Part shown: positions 7,263-16,207 of the stretch, in pieces
Layout: each line of letters begins with the position of its first letter
Numbering within the stretch: position 1 is the first letter of the stretch
Assembly: GCA_905215625.1 (NCBI GenBank)
Contig: CAJMQQ010000010.1
Location: forward strand, 1 to 59,759
Direction: 5' to 3'
Length of the DNA stretch: 59,759 nucleotides
Source of the DNA: an uncultured bacterium
Lineage (GTDB): Bacteria > Bacillota > Clostridia > Lachnospirales > Lachnospiraceae
Made by a program: the position numbers and the translations under genes
Notes under the pieces: generated by a model
The model's input: only the letters and a program-made list of their open reading frames with translations
Databases searched by the model: none
Told to the model about the DNA's origin: nothing

Positions 7263-7939
7263 CAGGCATCTAACCCCTTTCCCCTGGCAATCTCTATAAT
7301 CGCGTCAATGACTTCTTCAATGGTCATATCCGAGCTGTCTACCAGTACCGCGTCCTCTGCCTGCTTTAAAGGAGAATGTTCCCTGTGCATATCCCGATAG
7401 TCTCTCTCGATAATATCTTGCTCAATTTCTTCTAAATTACACATAACTCCTTTTTCTTTTAACTCGTCGTACCGTCTTCTTGCGCGGACTGCGGAACTGG
7501 CCGTTAAATATACCTTTGCCTGGGCGTCCGGAAGAACGCAGGTTCCAATGTCTCTGCCGTCCATAATCACATTGGCTGTTTTTGCCAGTTCCTGCTGGAG
7601 CTGTACCAGTTTTTCCCTTACTGGAAGGTACACACTGGTAGCGGACGCCATGTTTCCCACTTCCTCCGTCCGGATTTCAGAAGAAACATTTTCTCCGTTT
7701 AAGATAACCTGCTGGCTTCCTTCTTCATAACGAATGGTTATCTCCACCCGGCTGCAGGCAGACTCAATGGCTTTTTCATCTTCTTTATCAATGCCCTGAC
7801 GCAGAAAATACAGCGCCATGGCGCGGTACATTGCGCCGGTATCCACATAAATAAATCCAAGTTTTGCCGCCACTGCCTTAGCAATGGTGCTCTTTCCGGC
7901 TCCTGCTGGGCCGTCTACTGCAATATTAAAATAAGACAT
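7262..7939 (-). CDS. cmk: Cytidylate kinase
   Basis: Phosphorylates CMP and dCMP using ATP. The P-loop GPAGAGKST is at residues 10-18. DTGAMYRA, the CMP-contact motif, and MDGRDIGT follow, and the lid has the RRRYDELKEKG type helix. The length of 225 residues is usual. AGGAGG lies eleven bases before the ATG. It is encoded between the HI0933-type flavoprotein and ispH, the common clostridial order. Confidence 0.97.
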   Translation of the reverse strand: MSYFNIAVDGPAGAGKSTIAKAVAAKLGFIYVDTGAMYRAMALYFLRQGIDKEDEKAIESACSRVEITIRYEEGSQQVILNGENVSSEIRTEEVGNMASATSVYLPVREKLVQLQQELAKTANVIMDGRDIGTCVLPDAQAKVYLTASSAVRARRRYDELKEKGVMCNLEEIEQDIIERDYRDMHREHSPLKQAEDAVLVDSSDMTIEEVIDAIIEIARGKGLDA

Positions 7940-7960
7940 GATTCTATCATCCTCCTGCTT

Positions 7961-9211
7961 CTAATCTGAAATTCCCATTCCGGCCGCCCATCCGGTGGAC
8001 CAGGCAATCTGGAGGTTGTATCCTCCTGTCACTGCATCCAGATCCAGAACTTCTCCTGCAAAATAAAGTCCATTTACCAGCTTTGACTCCATGGTAGAAG
8101 GATTGATCTCTTTAACCGCAATGCCTCCCTGGGTAATAATGGCTTCTTTATATCCCCGAAGACCGGTCAAGGTCAGGGAAAATCCTTTGATGGTTTCCAC
8201 CAGCTTCTGCCGCTCCTGCCTGGTAATCTCATTGACCTGCTTGTCCGGATGGATGCAGCTTCTTTCAATCACAACCGGAATCATTTTGGCCGGAAGAAGG
8301 TGGCTTAGGGAATTTTTAAATTGTTTATTTTTAGCCTCTTCAAAATCCCTTAAAATCCGGTCATCTAACTGTTCGGCAGAAAGTGCCGGCTTTAAGTCAA
8401 TCAGTAAGGCCAGCGACCCCTTCTGAATGGCTTTTGCACAATAGCTGCTGGCGCTTAACAGCACCGGACCGCTGACTCCGAAATGAGTAAACAGCATTTC
8501 TCCAAAGTCCCGGTACAACTCTTTTTTTCCGCTTTTTATGGTTACCTCAATATTTTTCAGAGCCAGTCCCTGAAGGCTTTGAGCCGTTGTTCCTTCTGTC
8601 TCAAAGGGCACCAGGGCTGGAGAAAGATTTGCCACTTTATGGCCTGCCTGTCTGGCCCATTCATATCCGTCTCCTGTAGAACCGGTAGTCGGGTAGGAAA
8701 GTCCTCCTGTAGCCACAATGACGGCGTCTGCTGCAATTTCTTTTCCAAATCTTCCGGAAAGCCTGATCCCCCTGCAGATTTTCTGTCCATTTTTTTCTTC
8801 TACAATCAGTTCTTCTGCAGGCTGGTTTAAATGGACTTCCACATCCAGATCCCGGAGAAGGCCGGAAAGGGCTTTGATTACATCTGATGATTTATCCGAA
8901 ACCGGAAACACCCTGCCGCCACGTTCGGTTTTTAACGGACAGCCCGCCTCCTCCAGCAGATCCATCATGTCCTGATTGGTAAATCCATAAAAGCTGCTAT
9001 ATAGGAAACGGCTGTTGCTTACCACGCCTTTCAGCAAATCTTCTACATCGCAGGCATTAGTTACATTGCACCTGCCTTTTCCTGTAATATAAATCTTTTT
9101 TCCTAATTTTTCATTTTTTTCATAAAGTTCAACCTGATGGCCATTTTTCGCCGCCGCAATCGCAGCCGCCATACCCGCAGCTCCGCCGCCGACAACAATT
9201 ACTTTTTTCAT
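7961..9211 (-). CDS. NAD(P)/FAD-dependent oxidoreductase, HI0933/BaiN family
   Basis: A 416-residue flavoprotein. The FAD-binding Rossmann motif GGGAAGMAAA is near residue 8, and YITGKGRCNVTNA and the C-terminal GEVLDLDAVTGGYNLQIAWSTG are family signatures. Members include BaiN, which reduces bile-acid intermediates in Clostridium scindens, but most have no assigned substrate and are conserved next to cmk in many Firmicutes. I therefore do not infer bile-acid activity. It is the first gene of the cmk - ispH - S1 operon. Confidence 0.92.
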   Translation of the reverse strand: MKKVIVVGGGAAGMAAAIAAAKNGHQVELYEKNEKLGKKIYITGKGRCNVTNACDVEDLLKGVVSNSRFLYSSFYGFTNQDMMDLLEEAGCPLKTERGGRVFPVSDKSSDVIKALSGLLRDLDVEVHLNQPAEELIVEEKNGQKICRGIRLSGRFGKEIAADAVIVATGGLSYPTTGSTGDGYEWARQAGHKVANLSPALVPFETEGTTAQSLQGLALKNIEVTIKSGKKELYRDFGEMLFTHFGVSGPVLLSASSYCAKAIQKGSLALLIDLKPALSAEQLDDRILRDFEEAKNKQFKNSLSHLLPAKMIPVVIERSCIHPDKQVNEITRQERQKLVETIKGFSLTLTGLRGYKEAIITQGGIAVKEINPSTMESKLVNGLYFAGEVLDLDAVTGGYNLQIAWSTGWAAGMGISD

Positions 9212-9250
9212 ATCGCTTTCTTTGCTCTTTCCTTTTTTTGCAGAAATACA

Positions 9251-9309
9251 AAAGAAGCTGTAAAATGAGCTGTCCGTAACTTCCTGGGGTGGTTTCTCAT
9301 TCTACAGCT
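9251..9309 (-). terminator. Terminator after the aspartate kinase gene
   Basis: AGCTGTAAAATGAG (9256-9269) and CTCATTCTACAGCT (9296-9309) form a long stem with one mismatch. On the minus strand it is followed by a T-rich stretch. It separates the kinase gene from the flavoprotein operon. Confidence 0.8.
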
Positions 9310-9316
9310 CATATTT

Positions 9317-10636
9317 TTATATAGCTGCCGTCACAAAAATATCATAAATCGCCTTGATTGCCGTCTCAAAATCAGCCGTTTTCACACCAATGATAATATT
9401 AAACTCACTGGAACCCTGATCGATCATCTTGACATTGATTCGGGCGTGTGCCAATGCGGAGAAGATTCTTCCCGCAGTTCCCCTGGTCGCCTTCATTCCC
9501 CGTCCTACAACAGCAATCAGGGCCAGATCTGCTTCTAATTCCACTGCATCCGGTTCTACCGCCCTGTGGATTCCGGCAATTACCGACTGCTCATGCTCTA
9601 CGAATTCATCCTGATGGACAAATACAGTCATGGTATCAATACCGGAGGGCATATGTTCAATGGAGATATTCTGGTCTTCAAATACAGACAAAACCTTGCG
9701 GCAGAATCCCACTTCTGCATTCATCATGGCTTTTTCAATGTTAATGGAGCAGAATCCTTTCTTGCCTGCAATGCCGGTAATGATATATCGCGGCTTTCTG
9801 CAGGTGCTTTCCACAATCAGGGTTCCCTTGTCATCCGGCCGATTGGTATTGCGGATGTTAATAGGGATTCCTTCGCGGCGCACTGGGAAAATAGCGTCTT
9901 CGTGAAGAACGCTTGCTCCCATATAAGAAAGCTCCCGGAGTTCGCGGTAAGTGATGGTTTCAATTACCTCCGGATTGTCGATAATCCGGGGATCTGCTAC
10001 TAAAAATCCGGAAACATCGGTCCAGTTTTCATATAGGTCCGCGTGGATGGCCCTTGCCACAATGGATCCGGTAATATCAGAACCGCCTCTGGAAAAGGTT
10101 TTAATGCTGCCGTCTGCCTTAGAACCGTAAAATCCCGGAATAACCGCCCGTTCTATATGGGAAAGCCGATCTGCCAGTTCTTTATTGGTTGCTTCCGCAT
10201 CCAGATTTCCTTTTTCATCAAAGGAAATCACCTCTGCAGCATCAATAAATTCATAACCCAGATAATTTGCCATAACCATTCCGTTTAAGTACTCGCCTCT
10301 GGACGCCGCATAATCTTTTCCGATTTTGGCAATGAAGTTTTCTTCTATTTTTGCAAACTCATGGTCTAAATTCAAGTTTAAATCCAGGCCGTCAATAATA
10401 TCTGTATACCGCTTTTTAATCTTTTCCAGAACCTTTTTATAACTGGCTCCTGAAGATGCCGCTTCGTAGCATTCGTATAACAGATCCGTTACTTTTTCAT
10501 CCTTATCATTTCTCTTGCCTGGCGCGGACGGGATCACATACCGTCTGGACTTGTCTGCCCGGATAATGTCTCCCACTTTTTTAAATTGTCTTGCGCTGGC
10601 TAAAGAACTGCCTCCAAACTTCACTACCTTTTTCAT
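9317..10636 (-). CDS. lysC: Aspartate kinase
   Basis: Catalyses ATP-dependent phosphorylation of aspartate, the entry step to lysine, threonine and methionine synthesis. KFGGSSLA is at residues 6-13, SRGGSDITGS (substrate binding) is in the middle, and two C-terminal ACT regulatory domains follow (from about residue 300, with SINIEKAMMN and KMIDQGSSEFNI). The 439-residue length fits the monofunctional enzymes. ATG 10636 has AAGGAG upstream; an in-frame start at 10684 does not. No lysine riboswitch fits into the short leader, so regulation is probably allosteric. thrH, which can supply homoserine phosphate, lies 8 kb away. Confidence 0.92.
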   Translation of the reverse strand: MKKVVKFGGSSLASARQFKKVGDIIRADKSRRYVIPSAPGKRNDKDEKVTDLLYECYEAASSGASYKKVLEKIKKRYTDIIDGLDLNLNLDHEFAKIEENFIAKIGKDYAASRGEYLNGMVMANYLGYEFIDAAEVISFDEKGNLDAEATNKELADRLSHIERAVIPGFYGSKADGSIKTFSRGGSDITGSIVARAIHADLYENWTDVSGFLVADPRIIDNPEVIETITYRELRELSYMGASVLHEDAIFPVRREGIPINIRNTNRPDDKGTLIVESTCRKPRYIITGIAGKKGFCSINIEKAMMNAEVGFCRKVLSVFEDQNISIEHMPSGIDTMTVFVHQDEFVEHEQSVIAGIHRAVEPDAVELEADLALIAVVGRGMKATRGTAGRIFSALAHARINVKMIDQGSSEFNIIIGVKTADFETAIKAIYDIFVTAAI

Positions 10637-10712
10637 AATCATTCTCCTTTTCGCAAAACGCTGTTTTGAAAATGATACTCTCAAATAAAACCCCTGTCAA
10701 GGAAATTTTCTC

Positions 10713-11291
10713 TTACTTCATCTGTTCATTTACGACAGCTTCACAGGAACGCATCGCCAGGATGGTCTTTTCCATTAATTCTTCCAATGTCCAACCCAGC
10801 TTTTCTGCTCCCGTCCTAATCACGTCTCTGGAACATCCTGCCGCAAACTTTTTATCTTTAAATTTTTTCTTTAAACTAGAAACTTCCATATCCATGACGC
10901 TTTTGGATGGACGCATACGAGCCGCTGCTCCAATCAGACCAGTAAGTTCATCTGCAGCAAACATGACCTTTTCCATTTCATGTTCCGGCTCTACGTCTGA
11001 ACACAATCCATAGCCATGACTGCAGATTGCATGGACAAGCTCTGGTTCAGCCTTTATTTCTGCCAGGAGCCCCGGCGCTTTCTTACAGTGTTCTTCTGGA
11101 TACTGTTCAAAATCCACGTCGTGAAGCAGACCGGCCAGTCCCCAGAAGTCTTCTTCCTCTTTATATCCCAGTTCGTTTGCATACCAGCGCATAACGCCTT
11201 CTACCGTCAGTCCGTGAAGGATGTGAAACGGCTCCTTGTTGTACTTTTTTAATAAGGCAAGCGCCTCTTCTCTGGTAATCTGTGTTGTCAT
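10713..11291 (-). CDS. HD-domain predicted metal-dependent phosphohydrolase
   Basis: A 192-residue cytosolic protein with the HD motif (GLLHDVDFEQYPEEH) near residues 55-70, a His in ICSHGYG, and a C-terminal helical segment. HD proteins of this size are common in Clostridia and remove phosphate from nucleotides or related small molecules; the substrate is unknown. ATG 11291 is chosen because AAGGAG is seven to eight bases upstream; the ATG at 11297 is too close to it. Confidence 0.85.
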   Translation of the reverse strand: MTTQITREEALALLKKYNKEPFHILHGLTVEGVMRWYANELGYKEEEDFWGLAGLLHDVDFEQYPEEHCKKAPGLLAEIKAEPELVHAICSHGYGLCSDVEPEHEMEKVMFAADELTGLIGAAARMRPSKSVMDMEVSSLKKKFKDKKFAAGCSRDVIRTGAEKLGWTLEELMEKTILAMRSCEAVVNEQMK

Positions 11292-11348
11292 AACCATTCT
11301 CCTTTTTCATCATATATTAAACATAGCATTTGTATATTGGAGGTTTTT

Positions 11349-11837
11349 ATGAATTCTTTTCCTTTTATCACCGGATCCGTTTCCTCTATCCAGAATCTGG
11401 CCCAGCAAGGCCGCAGTCATGTGTGTTCCTTTCTCGTCGAACTGGACACCCATGACGGTCCCGTCTCTCTCCTTTTGACTTCAAATACCTATGTTTATGA
11501 CTGTCATTCACTGGAACAGGGCGATCAAATTACTGCCTTTTATGATCCCAACGTTCCTATGCCTCTTATTTATCCTCCCCGCTATACCGCTCTGGTCATC
11601 GCCGAAACAGTAACCGGCACAACCGCCGTTTTAGACGTTTTTGACGAGAACCTGTTAAACTCTGATGGTACTCTTCGCTTAACTCCCCAGCCAGATACGG
11701 ACATCATCACTCCAAATGGACAAAAACTCAGCCAGATTCCCGGCGGCAGCCTTCTGTTGGCGCTGTATACCGCTTCTACCAAAAGCATTCCTGCCCTGGC
11801 TGTACCGGAAGAGGTTGTCGTATTCTGTACAGAATAA
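11349..11837 (+). CDS. Hypothetical protein (162 residues)
   Basis: I do not recognise the family with confidence. The protein is soluble, beta-rich and without signal peptide or membrane segment. It begins NSFPFITGSVSSI and contains an OB-like stretch (QGDQITAFYDPNVPMPLIYPPRY). The composition and the GDQI..FYDP pattern look like a small nucleic-acid or ligand-binding beta barrel, which is only a guess. TTGGAGG six bases before ATG 11349 sets the start. It stands alone between a divergent HD gene and a convergent yitT gene. Confidence 0.75.
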   Translation: MNSFPFITGSVSSIQNLAQQGRSHVCSFLVELDTHDGPVSLLLTSNTYVYDCHSLEQGDQITAFYDPNVPMPLIYPPRYTALVIAETVTGTTAVLDVFDENLLNSDGTLRLTPQPDTDIITPNGQKLSQIPGGSLLLALYTASTKSIPALAVPEEVVVFCTE

Positions 11838-11839
11838 AC

Positions 11840-12724
11840 TTACGATTCCTGCAGGCTTTTTTCCCTTTCTGCCCAGATTTTCTGGGTAGAAAAGCCCCTG
11901 CCTTTTACTTCTTTTACCTGGCTGATTACCAAAAAGGCTTCCGGATCGATTTCCTGGACGGCCCGGTTCAGCTTGGTCAGTTCCCGGTTGGAAATTACGG
12001 TTAACAGCACCGGCCGTTCTTCCCTCATAAATCCGGTTTCCCCATAAAGAAGGGTAGAACCCCTGTCTAAATCCCGGATAATCATATCATTAATTTCTTC
12101 GTATTTGCTGCTGACAATTTTTACCTGGGTCTTTGCCTCTCCCATCACCAGCACTTTTTCCAGAACCATTGTGTAAAGCAGTACCAGCAGAATTCCGTAA
12201 AGGATCTGAGTCCGGTCAGAGAAGGATGCCTGCAGAAGCAGAATCAGCACATCAAATCCATACATGGTAACGGAAACCGGAATTCCAAAAAAACGGCGGA
12301 TTAACAGGGGCGGAATGTCCATTCCTCCCGTAGAAGCTCCGCAGCGGATCACAATTCCGATGCCGATTCCAATCATGCAGCCGCCGAACACCGCGCCTAA
12401 AATCATATCTACGCCAGTCTGGGGAAGCTGGGGGATTTTTTGAAGCACACCTAAAATAAAAGGATAATAAAACGTGCTTAAAATTGTGGTCATGGCAAAT
12501 TTTTTGCCCAGAATCAAAGCTCCCACCAGAAACATTCCAATATTAAATACCGAGACAAAGCTGGTAATCGGGATGCCGAAATAATTCTGGGCCGCCAGGG
12601 CCAGGCCGGTGGTTCCTCCCATAATAAAGCCATTTGGGAGCAGAAACATGACAACGCCCAGTGCATACATGGTATTGGCGGCCAGGATCAGCACCACATC
12701 CAAAATCCATTTTTTTCGATTCAT
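11840..12724 (-). CDS. YitT-family membrane protein (DUF2179 C-terminal domain)
   Basis: A 294-residue protein with five to six membrane segments in residues 5-205, including the conserved GGTTGLALAAQ and CGASTGGMDIPP loops. A cytosolic DUF2179 domain follows, from about residue 210 (ILYGETGFM...). YitT proteins are abundant in Firmicutes; roles as transporters or in membrane homeostasis have been proposed but not established. The start at 12724 has GGGAGG seven bases upstream. Confidence 0.9.
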   Translation of the reverse strand: MNRKKWILDVVLILAANTMYALGVVMFLLPNGFIMGGTTGLALAAQNYFGIPITSFVSVFNIGMFLVGALILGKKFAMTTILSTFYYPFILGVLQKIPQLPQTGVDMILGAVFGGCMIGIGIGIVIRCGASTGGMDIPPLLIRRFFGIPVSVTMYGFDVLILLLQASFSDRTQILYGILLVLLYTMVLEKVLVMGEAKTQVKIVSSKYEEINDMIIRDLDRGSTLLYGETGFMREERPVLLTVISNRELTKLNRAVQEIDPEAFLVISQVKEVKGRGFSTQKIWAEREKSLQES

Positions 12725-12841
12725 TACAAAACCTCCCATTCATTCGGGCATATTGTAACCCGCTTTTTTTTCCCTGTCAAGCCGCACGGCTGGAAGAAAC
12801 CAGACATATGTTAAACTAGAACCCAAATCAGGAGTATCATT

Positions 12842-14239
12842 ATGTTAGAAACCGCAGTTGTCCTGACCCCTGTCCATTATTGTTACCTAATCGGGGTCTT
12901 TGTCATCCTGGGCGTCATGGTCATGCGTAAAGACACGCCCGCCGTCTGTATTGCTTTTCTTTTTCTCCTTGGCTTTACTGGCTTAGGAACGATACGAGGC
13001 GGTATTCAGACCGTCTTTAACGCTATTTTATATGCTGGCAGGGAATTTATGGAAATCATCGCCACCATTGCTCTGGTTACCGCTCTTTCCAAATGTTTAA
13101 GCGAACTGGGAAGCGATTATCTGCTGATGCGTCCCATGGCCCGCATTATGAAAACCCCTTCCCTTACCTGGTGGATCCTGGGTCTTACCATGCTGGTATT
13201 TTCCCTGTTTCTCTGGCCCTCTCCTTCCGTCGCCTTAGTAGGCGCCATTATGCTTCCCTTTGCCGTCCGGGCAGGGCTGACGCCTCTGGCTGCTGCCATG
13301 GCCATGAACCTGTTTGGTCATGGAATCGCGTTAAGCTATGACCTGGTAGTCCAGGGCGCTCCTGCTATCTCCGCATCTGCTGCCGGTATTTCTGCCAGTC
13401 AGATTTTAAGCGAAGGCCGCCCTGTCTTCTGGGTAATGGGTCTGACCACTGTTTTATCTGCATTTTTCCTGAACCGGAAATCCATGACTGCTTCTTCTCT
13501 CCCTCTTTCTTCCAGGAAGACGGAAGGAACTAGTGCGTCTCCGCTCTCCGGCTCTCTGGCCGCCCATTCTCTTCCTTCCAAAATCCTGGCGGCAGCAGTA
13601 CCCGTTTGTTTTCTTGCAGATATTGGCATCATGCTGGCCTTCGATTTAAAGGGTGGAGACGCCACCAGCCTGGTCTCCGGGACTGCCATCCTTTTAATGT
13701 GCGCTGGTTCTGTTCTTGCATTTAAACAGGATTCCCTGGAAAAAATCACCGGCTATCTGACAGACGGCTTTTTATTTGCTATCCGGATTTTTGCACCGGT
13801 CATTGCCATTGGAGCCTTTTTCTTTTTAGGCGGCGACGGTATTTCTTCCATTATGGGAGACTCTTTTTCCGGCGGCATCTTAAATGACTGGGCCATCTGG
13901 CTTGCAGAAAAAGCCCCATTAAATCCCTATCTGATTGCAGGAATCCAGATGGCCGCCGGCGCTTTAACTGGTCTTGACGGTTCCGGTTTTTCCGGACTTC
14001 CTCTTACCGGCGCCCTGGCTGATACCTTTGGAACCGCAGTAGGGGCTTCTGTTCCCATCCTCGCCTCTCTTGGACAAATTACCGCGATTTTTGTAGGCGG
14101 AGGCACCATTGTTCCCTGGGGTTTAATTCCTGTTGCCGCCATCTGTAATGTCAGTCCTCTGGAACTTGCCAGAAAAAATCTTGTTCCGGTCCTCATCGGA
14201 TTTCTCTGCACGTTCCTGACCGCCTGTTTCCTCTTATAA
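12842..14239 (+). CDS. Multi-pass membrane permease of unknown substrate
   Basis: A 465-residue protein with about 11-13 hydrophobic segments, no signal peptide, and a polar interruption near residue 225. Small-residue loops such as WPSPSVALVGA and GLDGSGFSGLP, in two similar halves, resemble the re-entrant helices of the ion-transporter superfamily (GntP, CitMHS, NhaC types), so a secondary transporter is likely. I cannot assign the substrate. It is the first of three + strand genes and ends 30 bases before the asparagine-synthetase-like gene. That neighbour suggests an amino acid or small acid substrate, by inference only. Confidence 0.7.
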   Translation: MLETAVVLTPVHYCYLIGVFVILGVMVMRKDTPAVCIAFLFLLGFTGLGTIRGGIQTVFNAILYAGREFMEIIATIALVTALSKCLSELGSDYLLMRPMARIMKTPSLTWWILGLTMLVFSLFLWPSPSVALVGAIMLPFAVRAGLTPLAAAMAMNLFGHGIALSYDLVVQGAPAISASAAGISASQILSEGRPVFWVMGLTTVLSAFFLNRKSMTASSLPLSSRKTEGTSASPLSGSLAAHSLPSKILAAAVPVCFLADIGIMLAFDLKGGDATSLVSGTAILLMCAGSVLAFKQDSLEKITGYLTDGFLFAIRIFAPVIAIGAFFFLGGDGISSIMGDSFSGGILNDWAIWLAEKAPLNPYLIAGIQMAAGALTGLDGSGFSGLPLTGALADTFGTAVGASVPILASLGQITAIFVGGGTIVPWGLIPVAAICNVSPLELARKNLVPVLIGFLCTFLTACFLL

Positions 14240-14269
14240 CCTGTTTTTCTCGCAGAAAGGAGTCTTATT

Positions 14270-16126
14270 ATGGGAAAAATTATGGGATTTTTTCATCCAG
14301 AAGTTAGCTTTACAAAGGAAAAAGTCCGGTATCTCCACTGCCTGGATTCCATGATCCAGGCCTTTGACAAAGCCTTTCCCCATCTTGCCCAAAAAAGCAG
14401 TTCGTTTCTTGACGATCACTTCGGCCTGGCCCAGACAGAGTGTTCCTCTGCCGATCTGTCCGGCTTTCCTCTGATCAAAAAAGACAGCGGCCAGACCTTT
14501 GGAATCGTACTGGACGGGGAACTGTACAATGCACCGGAATTATCTGCTGAATTAACTTCCAGGGGAAGGTCTTTTGATCCTTCCTGTGACGCAGACATCC
14601 TCTTAACTGCTTACTTAGAATTTGGCCCATCCTTTGCAGAGAAATTAAACGGCGCGTTTGCCTTTGCCATCATGGACGTCCCCAATAACCGCCTCATTCT
14701 TTATCGGGATCACGCTGGCATCAAACCTCTTTTTTACTCTGCCAAAGAGGGAACCCTAGTTTTCTCTTCCCAGTTAAAAGGACTCTTTGCCTTTGGTGGA
14801 ATCCGGCCGGTCCTTGACAAAAACAGTCTCAATGAGATTTTCAGTATAGGGCCTGCAAAAACCAGAGGATCCGGTGTATTTTCAGGAATCCAGGAATTGC
14901 CGCCTGCCCATTTTCTCTTCTGTTCCCAGGATGGCGTGTCTCTTCATACCTACTGGAAGCTGGAAAGCCGCCCCCATGAAGACAGCTTTCAAACCACTGT
15001 TGAAAAAACCGCCTTTCTTTTGGAGGACGCCGTCAGACGCCAGTTCCGCCATTCCGGTCCTGTCTGCTCTTTTTTATCCGGCGGCGTTGATTCTTCCCTG
15101 GTTTCTGCCATCTGCGCAAAGGAATCAGAGGCAGAAAACCGTCCCCTTGCAACCTTTTCCTTCGACTTTGCCGGAAATGACAAGAACTTTCAAGCAAGTG
15201 ATTTCCAGCCGTCCCAGGATCGTCCTTTCGTAGAAAAAATGGCTGGTTTTCTCCACTCGGATCACCAGTTCCTGGAATGTACGTCCCAGACCCAGTTTGA
15301 CCTATTAGAAGCTTCCGTTATCGCCCACGACCTTCCGGCTATGGCAGATGTAGATTCTTCCCTTCTGTATTTTTGCTCCCAGGTTGCTCCGGACTTTGCG
15401 GCCGCCATGACCGGGGAATGTGCGGACGAAATCTTCGGCGGCTATCCCTGGTTTCATAAAAAAGATTGTTTCCAGGCCCACACGTTCCCCTGGACCATGG
15501 ATTTAAATGCCAGAAAAGTCCTGCTGTCCTCTGAATTTTTATCTGGACTTTCCATGGACGATTATGTCCAGAACCGATATGAATTTTCTATCTCCCAGGT
15601 CCCAAAGCTGTCAGGAGAGGGTCCGGAAAACGCCCGCAGAAGGGAAATCTCCTATTTGAATCTGGAATGGTTTATGCAGACTTTATTAGACCGGATGAAC
15701 CGGGCCAGCGAAGCCTGCGGCCTGTCCGCCAGAGTGCCTTTTGCTGACCGGCGCATTGTCGAATACCTGTGGAACGTTCCCTGGGAAATGAAGGCGAAAA
15801 ACGGCATCGTAAAAAGTCTTCTGCGTCAGGCGGGTGTTGGAAAACTGCCGGATGAAGTGCTGTTTCGTTGGAAATCTCCTTACCCCAAAACCTATGACAA
15901 ATCTTATGAAACCTTACTGGTCAAAAGGATTCACGAAATTCTGGCAGATCCTTCTTCTCCCGTTCTCCGGTTTCTGGACAAAAAGAAAACCCTGGCCTTT
16001 TTATCCAGCCCCTCCGATTATGGGAAACCCTGGTACGGCCAGTTAATGGCAGCTCCCCAGATGATGGCCTATCTGATCCAAATCGACTTCTGGCTCAGAA
16101 CCTATCAGCCGGAGATCCGGTTCTGA
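14270..16126 (+). CDS. Asparagine-synthetase-like amide ligase with degenerate glutaminase domain
   Basis: The 618 residues show the class II amidotransferase plus synthetase architecture of AsnB. The synthetase half has the PP-loop SGGVDSS (residues 270-276) and ECADEIFGGYPWF, both intact. The N-terminal half keeps the fold (DGELYN at 82-87, CDADILL, LNGAFAFAIMD). However, it starts MGKIMGFF instead of MCGIAGF, so the Cys1 nucleophile is Gly. The Asn before GE is Asp, and the segment that carries the glutamine-binding Arg has no ER pair. Glutamine hydrolysis is therefore unlikely. It may use free ammonia, or, like beta-lactam synthetases, make an amide with another amine. AAAGGAG precedes the ATG, and no better upstream start exists. 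Confidence 0.85.
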   Translation: MGKIMGFFHPEVSFTKEKVRYLHCLDSMIQAFDKAFPHLAQKSSSFLDDHFGLAQTECSSADLSGFPLIKKDSGQTFGIVLDGELYNAPELSAELTSRGRSFDPSCDADILLTAYLEFGPSFAEKLNGAFAFAIMDVPNNRLILYRDHAGIKPLFYSAKEGTLVFSSQLKGLFAFGGIRPVLDKNSLNEIFSIGPAKTRGSGVFSGIQELPPAHFLFCSQDGVSLHTYWKLESRPHEDSFQTTVEKTAFLLEDAVRRQFRHSGPVCSFLSGGVDSSLVSAICAKESEAENRPLATFSFDFAGNDKNFQASDFQPSQDRPFVEKMAGFLHSDHQFLECTSQTQFDLLEASVIAHDLPAMADVDSSLLYFCSQVAPDFAAAMTGECADEIFGGYPWFHKKDCFQAHTFPWTMDLNARKVLLSSEFLSGLSMDDYVQNRYEFSISQVPKLSGEGPENARRREISYLNLEWFMQTLLDRMNRASEACGLSARVPFADRRIVEYLWNVPWEMKAKNGIVKSLLRQAGVGKLPDEVLFRWKSPYPKTYDKSYETLLVKRIHEILADPSSPVLRFLDKKKTLAFLSSPSDYGKPWYGQLMAAPQMMAYLIQIDFWLRTYQPEIRF

Positions 16127-16207
16127 CTTATTTTCCTCCTGCTGTTTACAGCCAGTCCCTCTTTTGGTACACTAGATAGGATAGTCAGAAAAAGGAAGGG
16201 ATGTACT

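Noticed and set aside
7961..9211. The flavoprotein as a bile-acid-processing BaiN
   Set aside because: The family is broad and its place beside cmk is conserved in many bacteria; no other bai gene is present.
10637..10712. A lysine riboswitch before the aspartate kinase gene
   Set aside because: The leader between the HD gene and the kinase start is about 76 bases and has none of the lysine-element features.
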